This document shows, in pieces, positions 14,448 to 20,926 of a stretch of DNA of 20,926 nucleotides (position 1 is the stretch's first letter; each line of letters begins with the position of its first letter). Both the position numbers and the translations under genes were made by a program. The DNA comes from an uncultured Muribaculaceae bacterium (GTDB lineage: Bacteria > Bacteroidota > Bacteroidia > Bacteroidales > Muribaculaceae). The notes beneath the pieces are model-generated. The model did no database searches. It saw only the letters and a list, made by a program, of their open reading frames with translations, and was not told the DNA's origin. The stretch is taken from the NCBI GenBank assembly GCA_910586595.1, contig CAJUJB010000050.1, positions 1-20,926 of the forward strand, in the 5' to 3' direction.

Positions 14448-15567
14448 TCGCAAAATACGCGTGGGAATCACCCACGGCGACACCAACGGCATAGGCTACG
14501 AAGTCATCCTCAAGCTCCTTGAGGACGTGCGTCTCGCCGACCTCTGCACCATCACCGTATACGGCTCTGCCAAAGTGGCGTCATTCTACCGCAAGGCCAT
14601 GGAACTCCCGCAGGTGCAGTTCAACCGCATCGACGCGGCTGCCGACGCACGCGACGGCGCCTACAACATCATCAATGTCGTGGGCGAAGATCTGAAAGTT
14701 GAGCCCGGCCTGCCTACAGAGGCCGCCGGTGCAGCAGCCCTCGCCTCCTTAGAGGCTGCCGTGGCCGATCTCCGCAACGGCGACATCGATGTGCTCGTCA
14801 CAGCTCCGATCAACAAGCACACCATCCAGAGCTCTACCTTCCACTTCCCCGGCCATACAGAATATCTCGAGGCCTCCTTCACATCGGAAGAAGACCCCTG
14901 CAAGGCTTTGATGGTACTCTGCTCAGACCGCCTGCGCGTGGCCTTGGTCACCACCCACACCGCACTGGCCAAAGTACCCGAGGCCATCACCAAAGAGGCC
15001 ATCGTGGAGAAACTTGTGCAGTTCGACCGCTCGCTGCGCCGCGACTTCGGCGTGCAGTCGCCACGCATAGCCGTACTCTCGCTCAACCCCCACGCAGGCG
15101 AGAACGGACTGCTCGGCACTGAAGAAACCGAAATCATCGCCCCGGCCATAGCCGAAGCCCGCGAGAAGAAAATCCTCGCATTCGGCCCCTACGCCTCCGA
15201 CGGATTCTTCGGAAGCGGGAATTACGCCTCCTTCGACGGCATACTCGCCATGTACCACGACCAAGGTCTTACTCCATTCAAGACCCTCGCCATGGATGCC
15301 GGAGTAAACTTCACTGCCGGCCTCCCCTTCGTGCGCACATCGCCCGACCATGGCACAGGCTACGACATCGCCGGCAAGGGCGAAGCGTCGCCCGAGTCAC
15401 TCCGCAGCGCCATCTACACGGCCATCGACATCTTCCGCAACCGCGGCATATACGACGAGGCCTACCGCCGTCCGCTGCGGCGCCAGCACCTCGAGAAAGA
15501 GCGCTCCGAGAAAGGCGAGAAGCCCGAAAAGACCGACAAACCCGCAAAAGAACCAGCTAAAGAATAG
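14440..15567 (+). CDS. pdxA: 4-hydroxythreonine-4-phosphate dehydrogenase PdxA
   Basis: 375 residues. PdxA oxidises 4-phosphohydroxy-L-threonine in the DXP-dependent pathway to pyridoxal phosphate; it is a cytoplasmic, metal-dependent dimer. Visible motifs: ITHGDTNGIGYEV (10-22, the Bacteroidetes form of GDPxGIG), TAPINK (121-126), and metal-ligand histidines in FPGHTE (H139), NPHAGE (H218) and MYHDQGLTPFK (H273), then SPDHGTGYDIAGKG (301-314). The last 25 or so residues form a Lys/Glu/Pro-rich tail (KGEKPEKTDKPAKEPAKE), which makes the protein longer than most PdxA and is probably disordered. It starts inside rlmN and is followed 6 bases later by a nucleotidyltransferase gene. Confidence 0.95.
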   Translation: MSNRKIRVGITHGDTNGIGYEVILKLLEDVRLADLCTITVYGSAKVASFYRKAMELPQVQFNRIDAAADARDGAYNIINVVGEDLKVEPGLPTEAAGAAALASLEAAVADLRNGDIDVLVTAPINKHTIQSSTFHFPGHTEYLEASFTSEEDPCKALMVLCSDRLRVALVTTHTALAKVPEAITKEAIVEKLVQFDRSLRRDFGVQSPRIAVLSLNPHAGENGLLGTEETEIIAPAIAEAREKKILAFGPYASDGFFGSGNYASFDGILAMYHDQGLTPFKTLAMDAGVNFTAGLPFVRTSPDHGTGYDIAGKGEASPESLRSAIYTAIDIFRNRGIYDEAYRRPLRRQHLEKERSEKGEKPEKTDKPAKEPAKE

Positions 15568-15573
15568 GCCGCC

Positions 15574-16281
15574 ATGCATTACGCCATCATTGCAGCCGGA
15601 GAAGGCTCACGCCTCGTACAGGAAGGTGTTGCCGTGCCCAAACCACTGGTAGACCTTGACGGACGCCCGATGATCCGCCGTCTTATCGACATCTTCGCGT
15701 CCTACCGTCCTGAGTCACTGAGCGTGATTGTCAACGAGCAGATGACTGCCGTACGGGAATATCTCGAGAGTATAGCACCCGAGTTGCCATTCCCCCTTCG
15801 GCTCACTGTAAAGTCGACTCCCAGCTCTATGCACAGTTTCTATGAAGTATCGCGGGAGTTCCAGGCAGGCAAGTTCATCCTCACCACTGTCGACACCATC
15901 TTCCGTCAGCCCGATTTCATACGCTATGCCGAGGCCTTCGATGCCGACGACTCTGCCGACGGCTGGTTCGGCGTGACCGACTTTATCGACGACGAGAAGC
16001 CGCTGTATGTCGACGTTGACCCGGCAGGCTATATCACGGCTTTCCGCGATGCGCCCGACGGCCACGACCGCTATATCTCAGGCGGCATCTACGGCCTCAC
16101 ACGCCCGGCCCTGAAGGTACTCGAAGAGTGCATGGAGCAAGGCGTGAGCCGCATGCGCAACTATCAGCGGGCACTTATAAGCGCGGGCATGAAGCTGCGC
16201 GCCTTCCCCTTCCCGAAAATCGTAGACGTGGATCATGCCGGCGATATCGACACCGCGCGCCGGTTCATCAACGAGCAATAA
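15574..16281 (+). CDS. Sugar-nucleotide-type nucleotidyltransferase
   Basis: 235 residues, NTP_transferase fold. It should couple a nucleoside triphosphate to a sugar- or alditol-phosphate; the substrate cannot be read from the sequence. The signature is at the N-terminus: YAIIAAGEGSRL (3-14) with PKPLV (22-26, K23 contacting the phosphate in this family). Later come TVDTIF (105-110, usual place of the metal-binding Asp), ISGGIYGLT (168-176) and a DVDHAGDI block near the C-terminus. It is short and lacks the left-handed beta-helix of GlmU-type enzymes. It lies 6 bases after pdxA and 9 bases before parE. Confidence 0.85.
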   Translation: MHYAIIAAGEGSRLVQEGVAVPKPLVDLDGRPMIRRLIDIFASYRPESLSVIVNEQMTAVREYLESIAPELPFPLRLTVKSTPSSMHSFYEVSREFQAGKFILTTVDTIFRQPDFIRYAEAFDADDSADGWFGVTDFIDDEKPLYVDVDPAGYITAFRDAPDGHDRYISGGIYGLTRPALKVLEECMEQGVSRMRNYQRALISAGMKLRAFPFPKIVDVDHAGDIDTARRFINEQ

Positions 16282-16290
16282 TCACCATAT

Positions 16291-18252
16291 ATGAGCGAGC
16301 AAGACAACGACCAGCTTTTCAACGAAGACCTCGAGCCTGCGGAGAACGTGGCCGAAGGCACCGCCGAGTACAGCGAGAGTGACATCCAGACACTCGACTG
16401 GAAAGAACATATACAGCGACGCCCCGGCATGTATATCGGTAAACTCGGCGACGGCACCAACAGCGACGACGGCATATACGTGCTCCTGAAAGAGGTGCTC
16501 GACAACTCCATCGACGAGTATATGATGGGCTTCGGCCACCAGATTGTGGTCGATGTCGACGAGCGCTCAGCATCAGTGCGCGACTTCGGCCGAGGTATTC
16601 CTCTGGGTAAACTGGTCGATGTCGCTTCGAAGATGAACACAGGCGCCAAGTACGACTCAGCCGCCTTCAAGAAGTCGGTCGGCCTCAACGGCGTCGGCAT
16701 CAAGGCTGTAAACGCCCTCTCCACAAGCTTCGAGATCACAGCCTTCCGCGACGGCAAATGCAAGCGCGCCACATTCAGCATGGGCAACCTGCTGGAGGAG
16801 AGCCCCATCGAAGACACCGACGAGCCCAACGGCACACTTGTCCGTTTCACCCCGTCGGCCGATATTTTCCGCGACTACGCCTTCCGCGACGAGTTCATCA
16901 TTCCGCTGCTGAAGAACTATACCTTCCTCAATACAGGCCTGGCCATAATCTTCAACGGCCATCGCTATATATCGCGTCACGGTCTTCTCGACCTTCTGAA
17001 AGAGAACATGACGCAGACACCCCTCTACCCCATCATCCACCTAAAGGGGCAGGATATTGAGGTGGCCATCACCCATGTCAACCAATACGGCGAGGAGTAC
17101 TACTCATTTGTCAACGGCCAGCACACCACCCAGGGCGGCACACACCTGAGCGCCTTCAAGGAGGCCGTGAGCCGCACGCTTAAAGACTACTTCGGCCGCA
17201 ACTTCGAGTACTCCGACATACGCAACGGCATGGTTGCCGCCGTGGCTCTCAAAGTCGAGGAGCCTGTCTTCGAATCCCAGACAAAGACACGCCTCGGCTC
17301 ACGCGAGATGTCGCCGGATGGTGTCACAATTGCCAAATACATCGGTGACTTCATCCGCAAGGAGCTCGACAATTACCTCCACCGCGACCTCGAGGTGGCC
17401 GATATAATTCTCAAGAAGGTACAGGAGAGCGAGCGCGACCGCAAGGCCATGGCCGGCGTGGCAAAAAAAGCCCGCGAGACGGCCAAGAAGGTGAGCCTCT
17501 ACAACCGCAAGCTCAACGACTGCCGCATCCACCTCAACGACACCCGAGGCAGCGACGAGAAGAAAGAAGCCTCGTCGATCTTCATCACCGAGGGTGACTC
17601 AGCCGGTGGATCGATTGAAAAGGTGCGCAATGTGGAGACCCAGGCCGTGTTCAAATTACGCGGTAAGCCGCTCAATACCTACGGAGCCACCAAGAAAGAA
17701 CTGTATACCAACGAGGAGTTCAGCCTCCTCCAGGCGGCCCTCAACATCGAGGACGGCATCGAAGGCCTGCGCTACAACAAAGTGATCATCGCCACCGATG
17801 CCGACGTCGACGGCATGCACATCCGCCTGCTCATGCTCACCTTCTTCCTTCAGTACTTCCCCGACCTTATCAAGAAAGGCCATGTCTACGTGCTGCAGAC
17901 ACCCCTCTTCCGCGTACGCAACAAGAAGACGGCCAAGCGCACAGCCCGTGCCAAGAAAGACGACGGAGCCGACGACACCGTATACTGCTATACCGACGAC
18001 GAGCGCGTGGCAGCCATACGCCGCTTCGGCGACAATGCTGAGATAACCCGATTCAAAGGTCTCGGCGAAATATCCCCGGAGGAATTCAGAGGCTTTATCG
18101 GGCCCGACATGCGCATCGACCGCGTGAGTCTGCGCAAAGAGGATGGCGTGGCCGAGGTGCTCGAGTTCTACATGGGCAAGAACACCATGGAGCGCCAGAA
18201 CTTCATCATTGACAATCTCGTAGTTGAGGATGACACCAACATCGACCACTGA
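16291..18252 (+). CDS. parE: DNA topoisomerase IV subunit B (GyrB/ParE type)
   Basis: 653 residues. This ATPase subunit of a type IIA topoisomerase works with ParC to unlink daughter chromosomes. GHKL motifs: EVLDNSIDEY (68-77), DFGRGIP (98-104, with F where many GyrB/ParE have N; I recall this form in Bacteroidales ParE) and GLNGVGIKAVNALS (131-144). QTKTRLG (330-336) carries the transducer lysine. TOPRIM motifs: EGDSAGG (434-440) and DADVDG (503-508). The C-terminal FKGLGEISPEEF matches the ParE/GyrB tail. A basic insert (KKTAKRTARAKK) lies in the TOPRIM region. I choose ParE over GyrB on length, QTKTRLG context and the conserved parE-coaD neighbourhood. The acidic N-terminus (residues 1-30) is likely disordered. 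The stop overlaps coaD by 23 bases. Confidence 0.92.
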   Translation: MSEQDNDQLFNEDLEPAENVAEGTAEYSESDIQTLDWKEHIQRRPGMYIGKLGDGTNSDDGIYVLLKEVLDNSIDEYMMGFGHQIVVDVDERSASVRDFGRGIPLGKLVDVASKMNTGAKYDSAAFKKSVGLNGVGIKAVNALSTSFEITAFRDGKCKRATFSMGNLLEESPIEDTDEPNGTLVRFTPSADIFRDYAFRDEFIIPLLKNYTFLNTGLAIIFNGHRYISRHGLLDLLKENMTQTPLYPIIHLKGQDIEVAITHVNQYGEEYYSFVNGQHTTQGGTHLSAFKEAVSRTLKDYFGRNFEYSDIRNGMVAAVALKVEEPVFESQTKTRLGSREMSPDGVTIAKYIGDFIRKELDNYLHRDLEVADIILKKVQESERDRKAMAGVAKKARETAKKVSLYNRKLNDCRIHLNDTRGSDEKKEASSIFITEGDSAGGSIEKVRNVETQAVFKLRGKPLNTYGATKKELYTNEEFSLLQAALNIEDGIEGLRYNKVIIATDADVDGMHIRLLMLTFFLQYFPDLIKKGHVYVLQTPLFRVRNKKTAKRTARAKKDDGADDTVYCYTDDERVAAIRRFGDNAEITRFKGLGEISPEEFRGFIGPDMRIDRVSLRKEDGVAEVLEFYMGKNTMERQNFIIDNLVVEDDTNIDH

Positions 18253-18694
18253 TACAGCTGCCCGGGTCGCATTATTTCCCGGCTCGTTCCGCCCCTTCAC
18301 CCGCGGGCATGCCGATATAGTCGAGCGCGGGCTGGCCTTGTTTGACCGTATCATCATAGCCATCGGCGTCAACGCGGCCAAACCTCTCGATGCCCCCGAA
18401 GCTGCAGCCGAAGCCATACGGCGCCTCTACAGCTCCGAGCCAAGGGTTGAAGTAGCCATCTACTCATGCCTTACCGTGGATTTTGCCCGGCAGTGCGGCG
18501 CAGGATTTCTGCTGCGCGGAGTACGCTCGGTGAAAGATTTCGAGTACGAGCGTGATCTGGCCGACATCAACCGACAACTTTCCGGACTCGAATCCGTTAT
18601 TCTATTCAGTAGGCCCGAATTGTCGGCCATATCCTCGTCGGTAGTCCGCGAGCTTGCCGCGTACGGCCACGACACCACTCCATTTTTACCCTGA
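18230..18694 (+). CDS. coaD: Phosphopantetheine adenylyltransferase CoaD
   Basis: 154 residues. CoaD transfers AMP from ATP to 4'-phosphopantetheine, the penultimate step of CoA synthesis. The nucleotidyltransferase signature is FPGSFRPFTRGH (16-27): the TxGH motif is intact, but the residue before the proline is Arg rather than the usual Asp (GxFDP). Other family motifs are intact: LLRGVRSVKDFEYERDLADIN and the ATP-binding AISSSVVREL. ATG 18230 was chosen, giving a 23-base overlap with parE; TTG 18224 adds only two residues. A start nearer the core motif is not available as ATG. The parE-coaD-protease order is, as I recall, also found in Bacteroides. Confidence 0.93.
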   Translation: MTPTSTTDTAARVALFPGSFRPFTRGHADIVERGLALFDRIIIAIGVNAAKPLDAPEAAAEAIRRLYSSEPRVEVAIYSCLTVDFARQCGAGFLLRGVRSVKDFEYERDLADINRQLSGLESVILFSRPELSAISSSVVRELAAYGHDTTPFLP

Positions 18695-18729
18695 GCGACC
18701 TCCGGCCGCCCCATCACCTCATTCCCGCT

Positions 18730-20340
18730 ATGAAACGAGTCCTGTTACCCCTCATCGCATTGATGCTCCTGCCTCTGCTTGCACACGCACGTGGCACACA
18801 GCCCCAATATACCCTCGACCCTGGCCAGAAACTACGAGCTGCCCAGGCTGTGATTGAAAATTATTATGTGGAGGAGGTCGATGCCGACACCATAGTCACC
18901 GAGGCAATCAAAGCCATGCTCAAGACCCTCGACCCGCATTCGGCCTACACCACCCCCAAAGAGACGCAGGAGTTCACCGAGCCCCTTCAAGGCAAATTCA
19001 GCGGCATAGGCATCCAGTTCAATATGCTCGATGACACCGTGTACGTCATCCAGACCATCAACGGTGGCCCCTCTGAAAAGGTGGGCATACTTGCCGGAGA
19101 CCGCATCATTGCGGCTAACGACACTGTCATCGCAGGCAAAAAATTCAAGAATACCGACGTGATGAAGCGCCTTCGCGGCCCGAAAGGCTCTGTTGTCGCC
19201 CTCAAAGTGAAGCGCGGCCCCGAGCTGATTGACTTCGCTGTAACCCGCGACGACATTCCCCTCTACAGCGTCGACGAGACATTCATGGCCGATCCGACCA
19301 CAGGCTATATACGCATCACCCGCTTTGCAGAAGAAACCGCACAGGAAGTACGCACAGCCATGGAGAAGTTGCGCGCCCAGGGCATGAAGAACCTTATTCT
19401 GGACGTCAGCGACAATGGCGGCGGCTACCTCGGGGCTGCCTTCGAACTCGCCTCTGAATTCCTTCCCGCCGGCACTCCGGTGGTAAGTACATCCGGACGC
19501 GCCACCCCTCCGCAGACCTACACCACCGAAGGACGTGGATCATTTCTCGACGGACGCGTGGTGGTAATTGCCAACCAGAACTCCGCCTCAGCCTCCGAGA
19601 TTCTCTCGGGAGCCCTTCAGGATAACGACCGCGCGCTTATCGTAGGTCGCCGCACATTCGGCAAAGGACTCGTACAACGACCATTCCCCTTCCCCGACGG
19701 CTCGATGGTACGTCTCACCGTATCGCGATATTACACCCCTTCGGGCCGCTGCATACAGAAACATTACGATAAAGGCCACTCCGAGGAGTACCAGCTCGAA
19801 TTGCTCAACCGATACGAAGACGGCGAACTATGGAGCGCCGACAGCATTCAGCGACCCGACTCGCTGCGCTATGAGACCCTCCGCTTCAAACGCCCCGTTT
19901 ATGGCGGTGGTGGCATCATCCCCGACGTATTCGTTCCGGCCGACACTTCATTCTACAGTGTATATTACCGCGACCTTGTAGCCAAGGGTATAGTTAACCG
20001 CACAGCCATCAATTATGTCGATGCCAACCGCGCAGCCCTCAAGGCTGAATATCCTACCGACGCCGATTTCCAGGCCAAGTTCTCTATTCCAGAAGAACTC
20101 GTGCAGCGCCTCATCGACGCGGGTACGGACGCAAAAATAGAATTTAACGAAGAACAGTGGCAACGCTCACGCCCGCTGGTAGAAGCAATAATGAAGGGCC
20201 TGCTTGCACGCGACCTCTATGACGACGGCTCTTACTACAGGCCACTCAGCAAGCTCAACAAAGACTTCGGCGAAGCTCTGAAACTCATCAATGACCCCGA
20301 GCGCTACAACAGCCTGCTTAGGGGAGAAACCACCGAGTGA
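18730..20340 (+). CDS. S41 family carboxy-terminal processing peptidase
   Basis: 536 residues. It has a Sec signal peptide, MKRVLLPLIALMLLPLLAHA, so it is exported to the periplasm or membrane. The N-terminal region has ENYYVEEVDADTI and LDPHSAYTTP, typical of CtpA/Prc proteases. A PDZ domain spans about 88-165 (GKFSGIGIQF, GDRIIAAN). The S41 catalytic core follows: LDVSDNGGGYLGAA (224-237), NQNSASASEILSGALQDN with nucleophile S287, and RRTFGKGLVQ with general base K312 and Q316; the Ser-Lys spacing of 25 matches E. coli Prc and CtpB. This class trims or degrades periplasmic proteins from exposed C-termini. It follows coaD by 35 bases with no promoter seen, so it probably ends the lysS run. 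Confidence 0.94.
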   Translation: MKRVLLPLIALMLLPLLAHARGTQPQYTLDPGQKLRAAQAVIENYYVEEVDADTIVTEAIKAMLKTLDPHSAYTTPKETQEFTEPLQGKFSGIGIQFNMLDDTVYVIQTINGGPSEKVGILAGDRIIAANDTVIAGKKFKNTDVMKRLRGPKGSVVALKVKRGPELIDFAVTRDDIPLYSVDETFMADPTTGYIRITRFAEETAQEVRTAMEKLRAQGMKNLILDVSDNGGGYLGAAFELASEFLPAGTPVVSTSGRATPPQTYTTEGRGSFLDGRVVVIANQNSASASEILSGALQDNDRALIVGRRTFGKGLVQRPFPFPDGSMVRLTVSRYYTPSGRCIQKHYDKGHSEEYQLELLNRYEDGELWSADSIQRPDSLRYETLRFKRPVYGGGGIIPDVFVPADTSFYSVYYRDLVAKGIVNRTAINYVDANRAALKAEYPTDADFQAKFSIPEELVQRLIDAGTDAKIEFNEEQWQRSRPLVEAIMKGLLARDLYDDGSYYRPLSKLNKDFGEALKLINDPERYNSLLRGETTE

Positions 20341-20379
20341 CCCAGCTTATACAGCCTACGGACGGCGAAATTTCTAAAA

Positions 20380-20399
20380 AAACCTTAAAATTAAGGTTT
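20380..20399. terminator. AT-rich perfect palindrome, possible terminator
   Basis: AAACCTTAA and TTAAGGTTT flank two A bases, giving a 20-base perfect palindrome, with an A run before it and only GC after it on the + strand. It would be a better terminator on the - strand, where a T run follows, but no minus-strand gene is present. On the + strand it may weakly end the protease transcript. Confidence 0.35.
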
Positions 20400-20413
20400 G
20401 CAACAAGAAAAGT

Positions 20414-20444
20414 TTTGTCACTCCGGAAATAATGCGTAAATTTG
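20414..20444 (+). promoter_or_regulatory. Promoter for the tRNA-Glu / rpsT unit
   Basis: TTTG (20414-20417) and TAAATTTG (20437-20444) with a 19-base spacer are a textbook Bacteroidetes -33/-7 pair. Initiation near 20451 places the tRNA 5' end about 13 bases downstream. Confidence 0.85.
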
Positions 20445-20463
20445 CACTCGCAAAACCCGCGAT

Positions 20464-20535
20464 GGCCCATTCGTCTATCGGCTAGGACGCAAGATTTTCA
20501 TTCTTGAAAGAGGAGTTCGATTCTCCTATGGGCTA
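20464..20535 (+). tRNA. tRNA-Glu (anticodon TTC)
   Basis: A 72-base cloverleaf. Acceptor GGCCCAT (20464-20470) pairs with ATGGGCT (20528-20534), including a G-T pair at position 1-72, followed by discriminator A. D-arm GTCT/GGAC. Anticodon stem CAAGA/TCTTG with loop TTTTCAT, anticodon TTC. T-arm AGGAG-TTCGATT-CTCCT. CCA is not encoded. It is transcribed ahead of rpsT. Confidence 0.96.
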
Positions 20536-20572
20536 CTAATTAAAAACAGACTTAAACGATTTATCGCATACA

Positions 20573-20830
20573 ATGGCAAACCACGATTCTTCTAAAAAGC
20601 GTATCCGCCAGACCGCTACCCGCCGTCTGCGTAACCGCTACTATGCCAAAACTGCACGTAACGCTGTCCGCAACCTCCGCAAGATGACCGACAAGGCAGC
20701 CGCTGAAGCTCGCTACCGCGAAGTTACCGCCATGCTCGACCGCCTCGCTTCGAAAAAGACCATCTCCAAGAACAAGGCTGCGAACCTGAAGAGCAAGCTG
20801 GCAAAACATATCGCCAAGCTCGCTGCGTAA
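20573..20830 (+). CDS. rpsT: 30S ribosomal protein S20
   Basis: 85 residues, the normal length and highly basic, with the S20 pattern MANHDSSKKRIRQTATRRLR followed by NRYYAKTARNAVRNL and a C-terminal SKNKAANLKSKLAKHIAKL helix. S20 binds 16S rRNA early in 30S assembly. It lies 37 bases after tRNA-Glu, with no promoter between, so the mRNA is probably released by tRNA processing from a common transcript. A second tRNA-Glu copy follows. Confidence 0.97.
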   Translation: MANHDSSKKRIRQTATRRLRNRYYAKTARNAVRNLRKMTDKAAAEARYREVTAMLDRLASKKTISKNKAANLKSKLAKHIAKLAA

Positions 20831-20845
20831 GGCATCGAAGTTATT

Positions 20846-20866
20846 AAGTCTCGTCATCTGAGACTT
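20846..20866 (+). terminator. Hairpin between rpsT and the second tRNA-Glu
   Basis: AAGTCTC (20846-20852) pairs perfectly with GAGACTT (20860-20866) across a 7-base loop. Only CCTT follows, so it is a weak terminator. It may instead stabilise the rpsT mRNA 3' end after tRNA processing. Confidence 0.45.
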
Positions 20867-20873
20867 CCTTGAT

Positions 20874-20926
20874 GGCCCATTCGTCTATCGGCTAGGACGC
20901 AAGATTTTCATTCTTGAAAGAGGAGT
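20874..20926 (+). tRNA. tRNA-Glu (anticodon TTC), second copy, truncated by window end
   Basis: The 53 bases present are identical to the first 53 bases of the tRNA at 20464, including the TTTTCAT anticodon loop. Immediately before it, GAT is also shared. The window ends inside the T-arm. No promoter box is visible between rpsT and this copy, so it probably relies on read-through. Confidence 0.92.

Noticed and set aside
13380..14492. 370-codon minus-strand frame opposite rlmN
   Set aside because: It is longer than rlmN, but has no recognisable motif and spans the rlmN-pdxA overlap. It is a codon-bias shadow.
17656..18417. 253-codon minus-strand frame across the parE-coaD junction
   Set aside because: Both sense genes are certain; the antisense product has no motif.
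1..20926. CRISPR arrays, insertion sequences, integrases, prophage genes, rRNA
   Set aside because: I looked for spaced short direct repeats, transposase or integrase motifs and rRNA sequence and saw none. The 234-bp repeats are in-frame coding repeats, not CRISPR.

Overview
The window looks like chromosomal DNA of a gut-type Bacteroidales bacterium, plausibly Muribaculaceae. The order-level call rests on four points. Several transcription units begin just after a Bacteroidetes-type -7 box (TAnnTTTG). Shine-Dalgarno sites are inconspicuous. The protein families have Bacteroidales-style forms and order (recJ-recQ, lysS-gpsA, parE-coaD-ctp, tRNA-Glu-rpsT). There are also many small exported or lipoprotein genes of unknown function. 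The family-level guess is an inference from GC-rich core genes and protein style, and was not tested.

Layout. 1-248 is the 3' end of a probable inositol-phosphate synthase gene with a strong terminator. 402-4108 is a recJ-recQ DNA-repair operon whose genes overlap by ATGA. 4109-4398 is a hairpin-rich intergenic region. 4399-9400 is a visibly AT-richer accessory block of small exported proteins: four short lipoprotein-like genes, a membrane-anchored protein built from three exact 78-codon repeats, and a translationally coupled pair of paralogous secreted proteins. Three related copies of an intergenic cassette with a short coding frame (MKLTxxxQSE...) lie between the genes of this block. 9577-10494 is a GC-rich gene for a secreted protein with a type IX-secretion-like C-terminal domain.

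10642-20340 is one long, tightly packed housekeeping run: lysS, gpsA, rlmN, pdxA, a sugar nucleotidyltransferase, parE, coaD and an S41 carboxy-terminal protease. Gaps or overlaps are mostly below 15 bases, and only one promoter is obvious, ahead of lysS. The run covers tRNA charging, phospholipid precursor synthesis, 23S rRNA/tRNA methylation, vitamin B6 synthesis, chromosome decatenation, CoA synthesis and periplasmic proteolysis. 20464 to the end holds tRNA-Glu(UUC), rpsT and a second tRNA-Glu copy cut by the window edge.

The part most likely to hold undescribed biology is 4399-9400. It has no integrase, transposase, toxin or phage gene, but it shows recent tandem duplication at three scales: within a gene, between adjacent genes, and as an intergenic cassette. 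It resembles a diversifying set of exported proteins. An orphan immunity-like array is one possible reading, and the sequence alone does not prove it.
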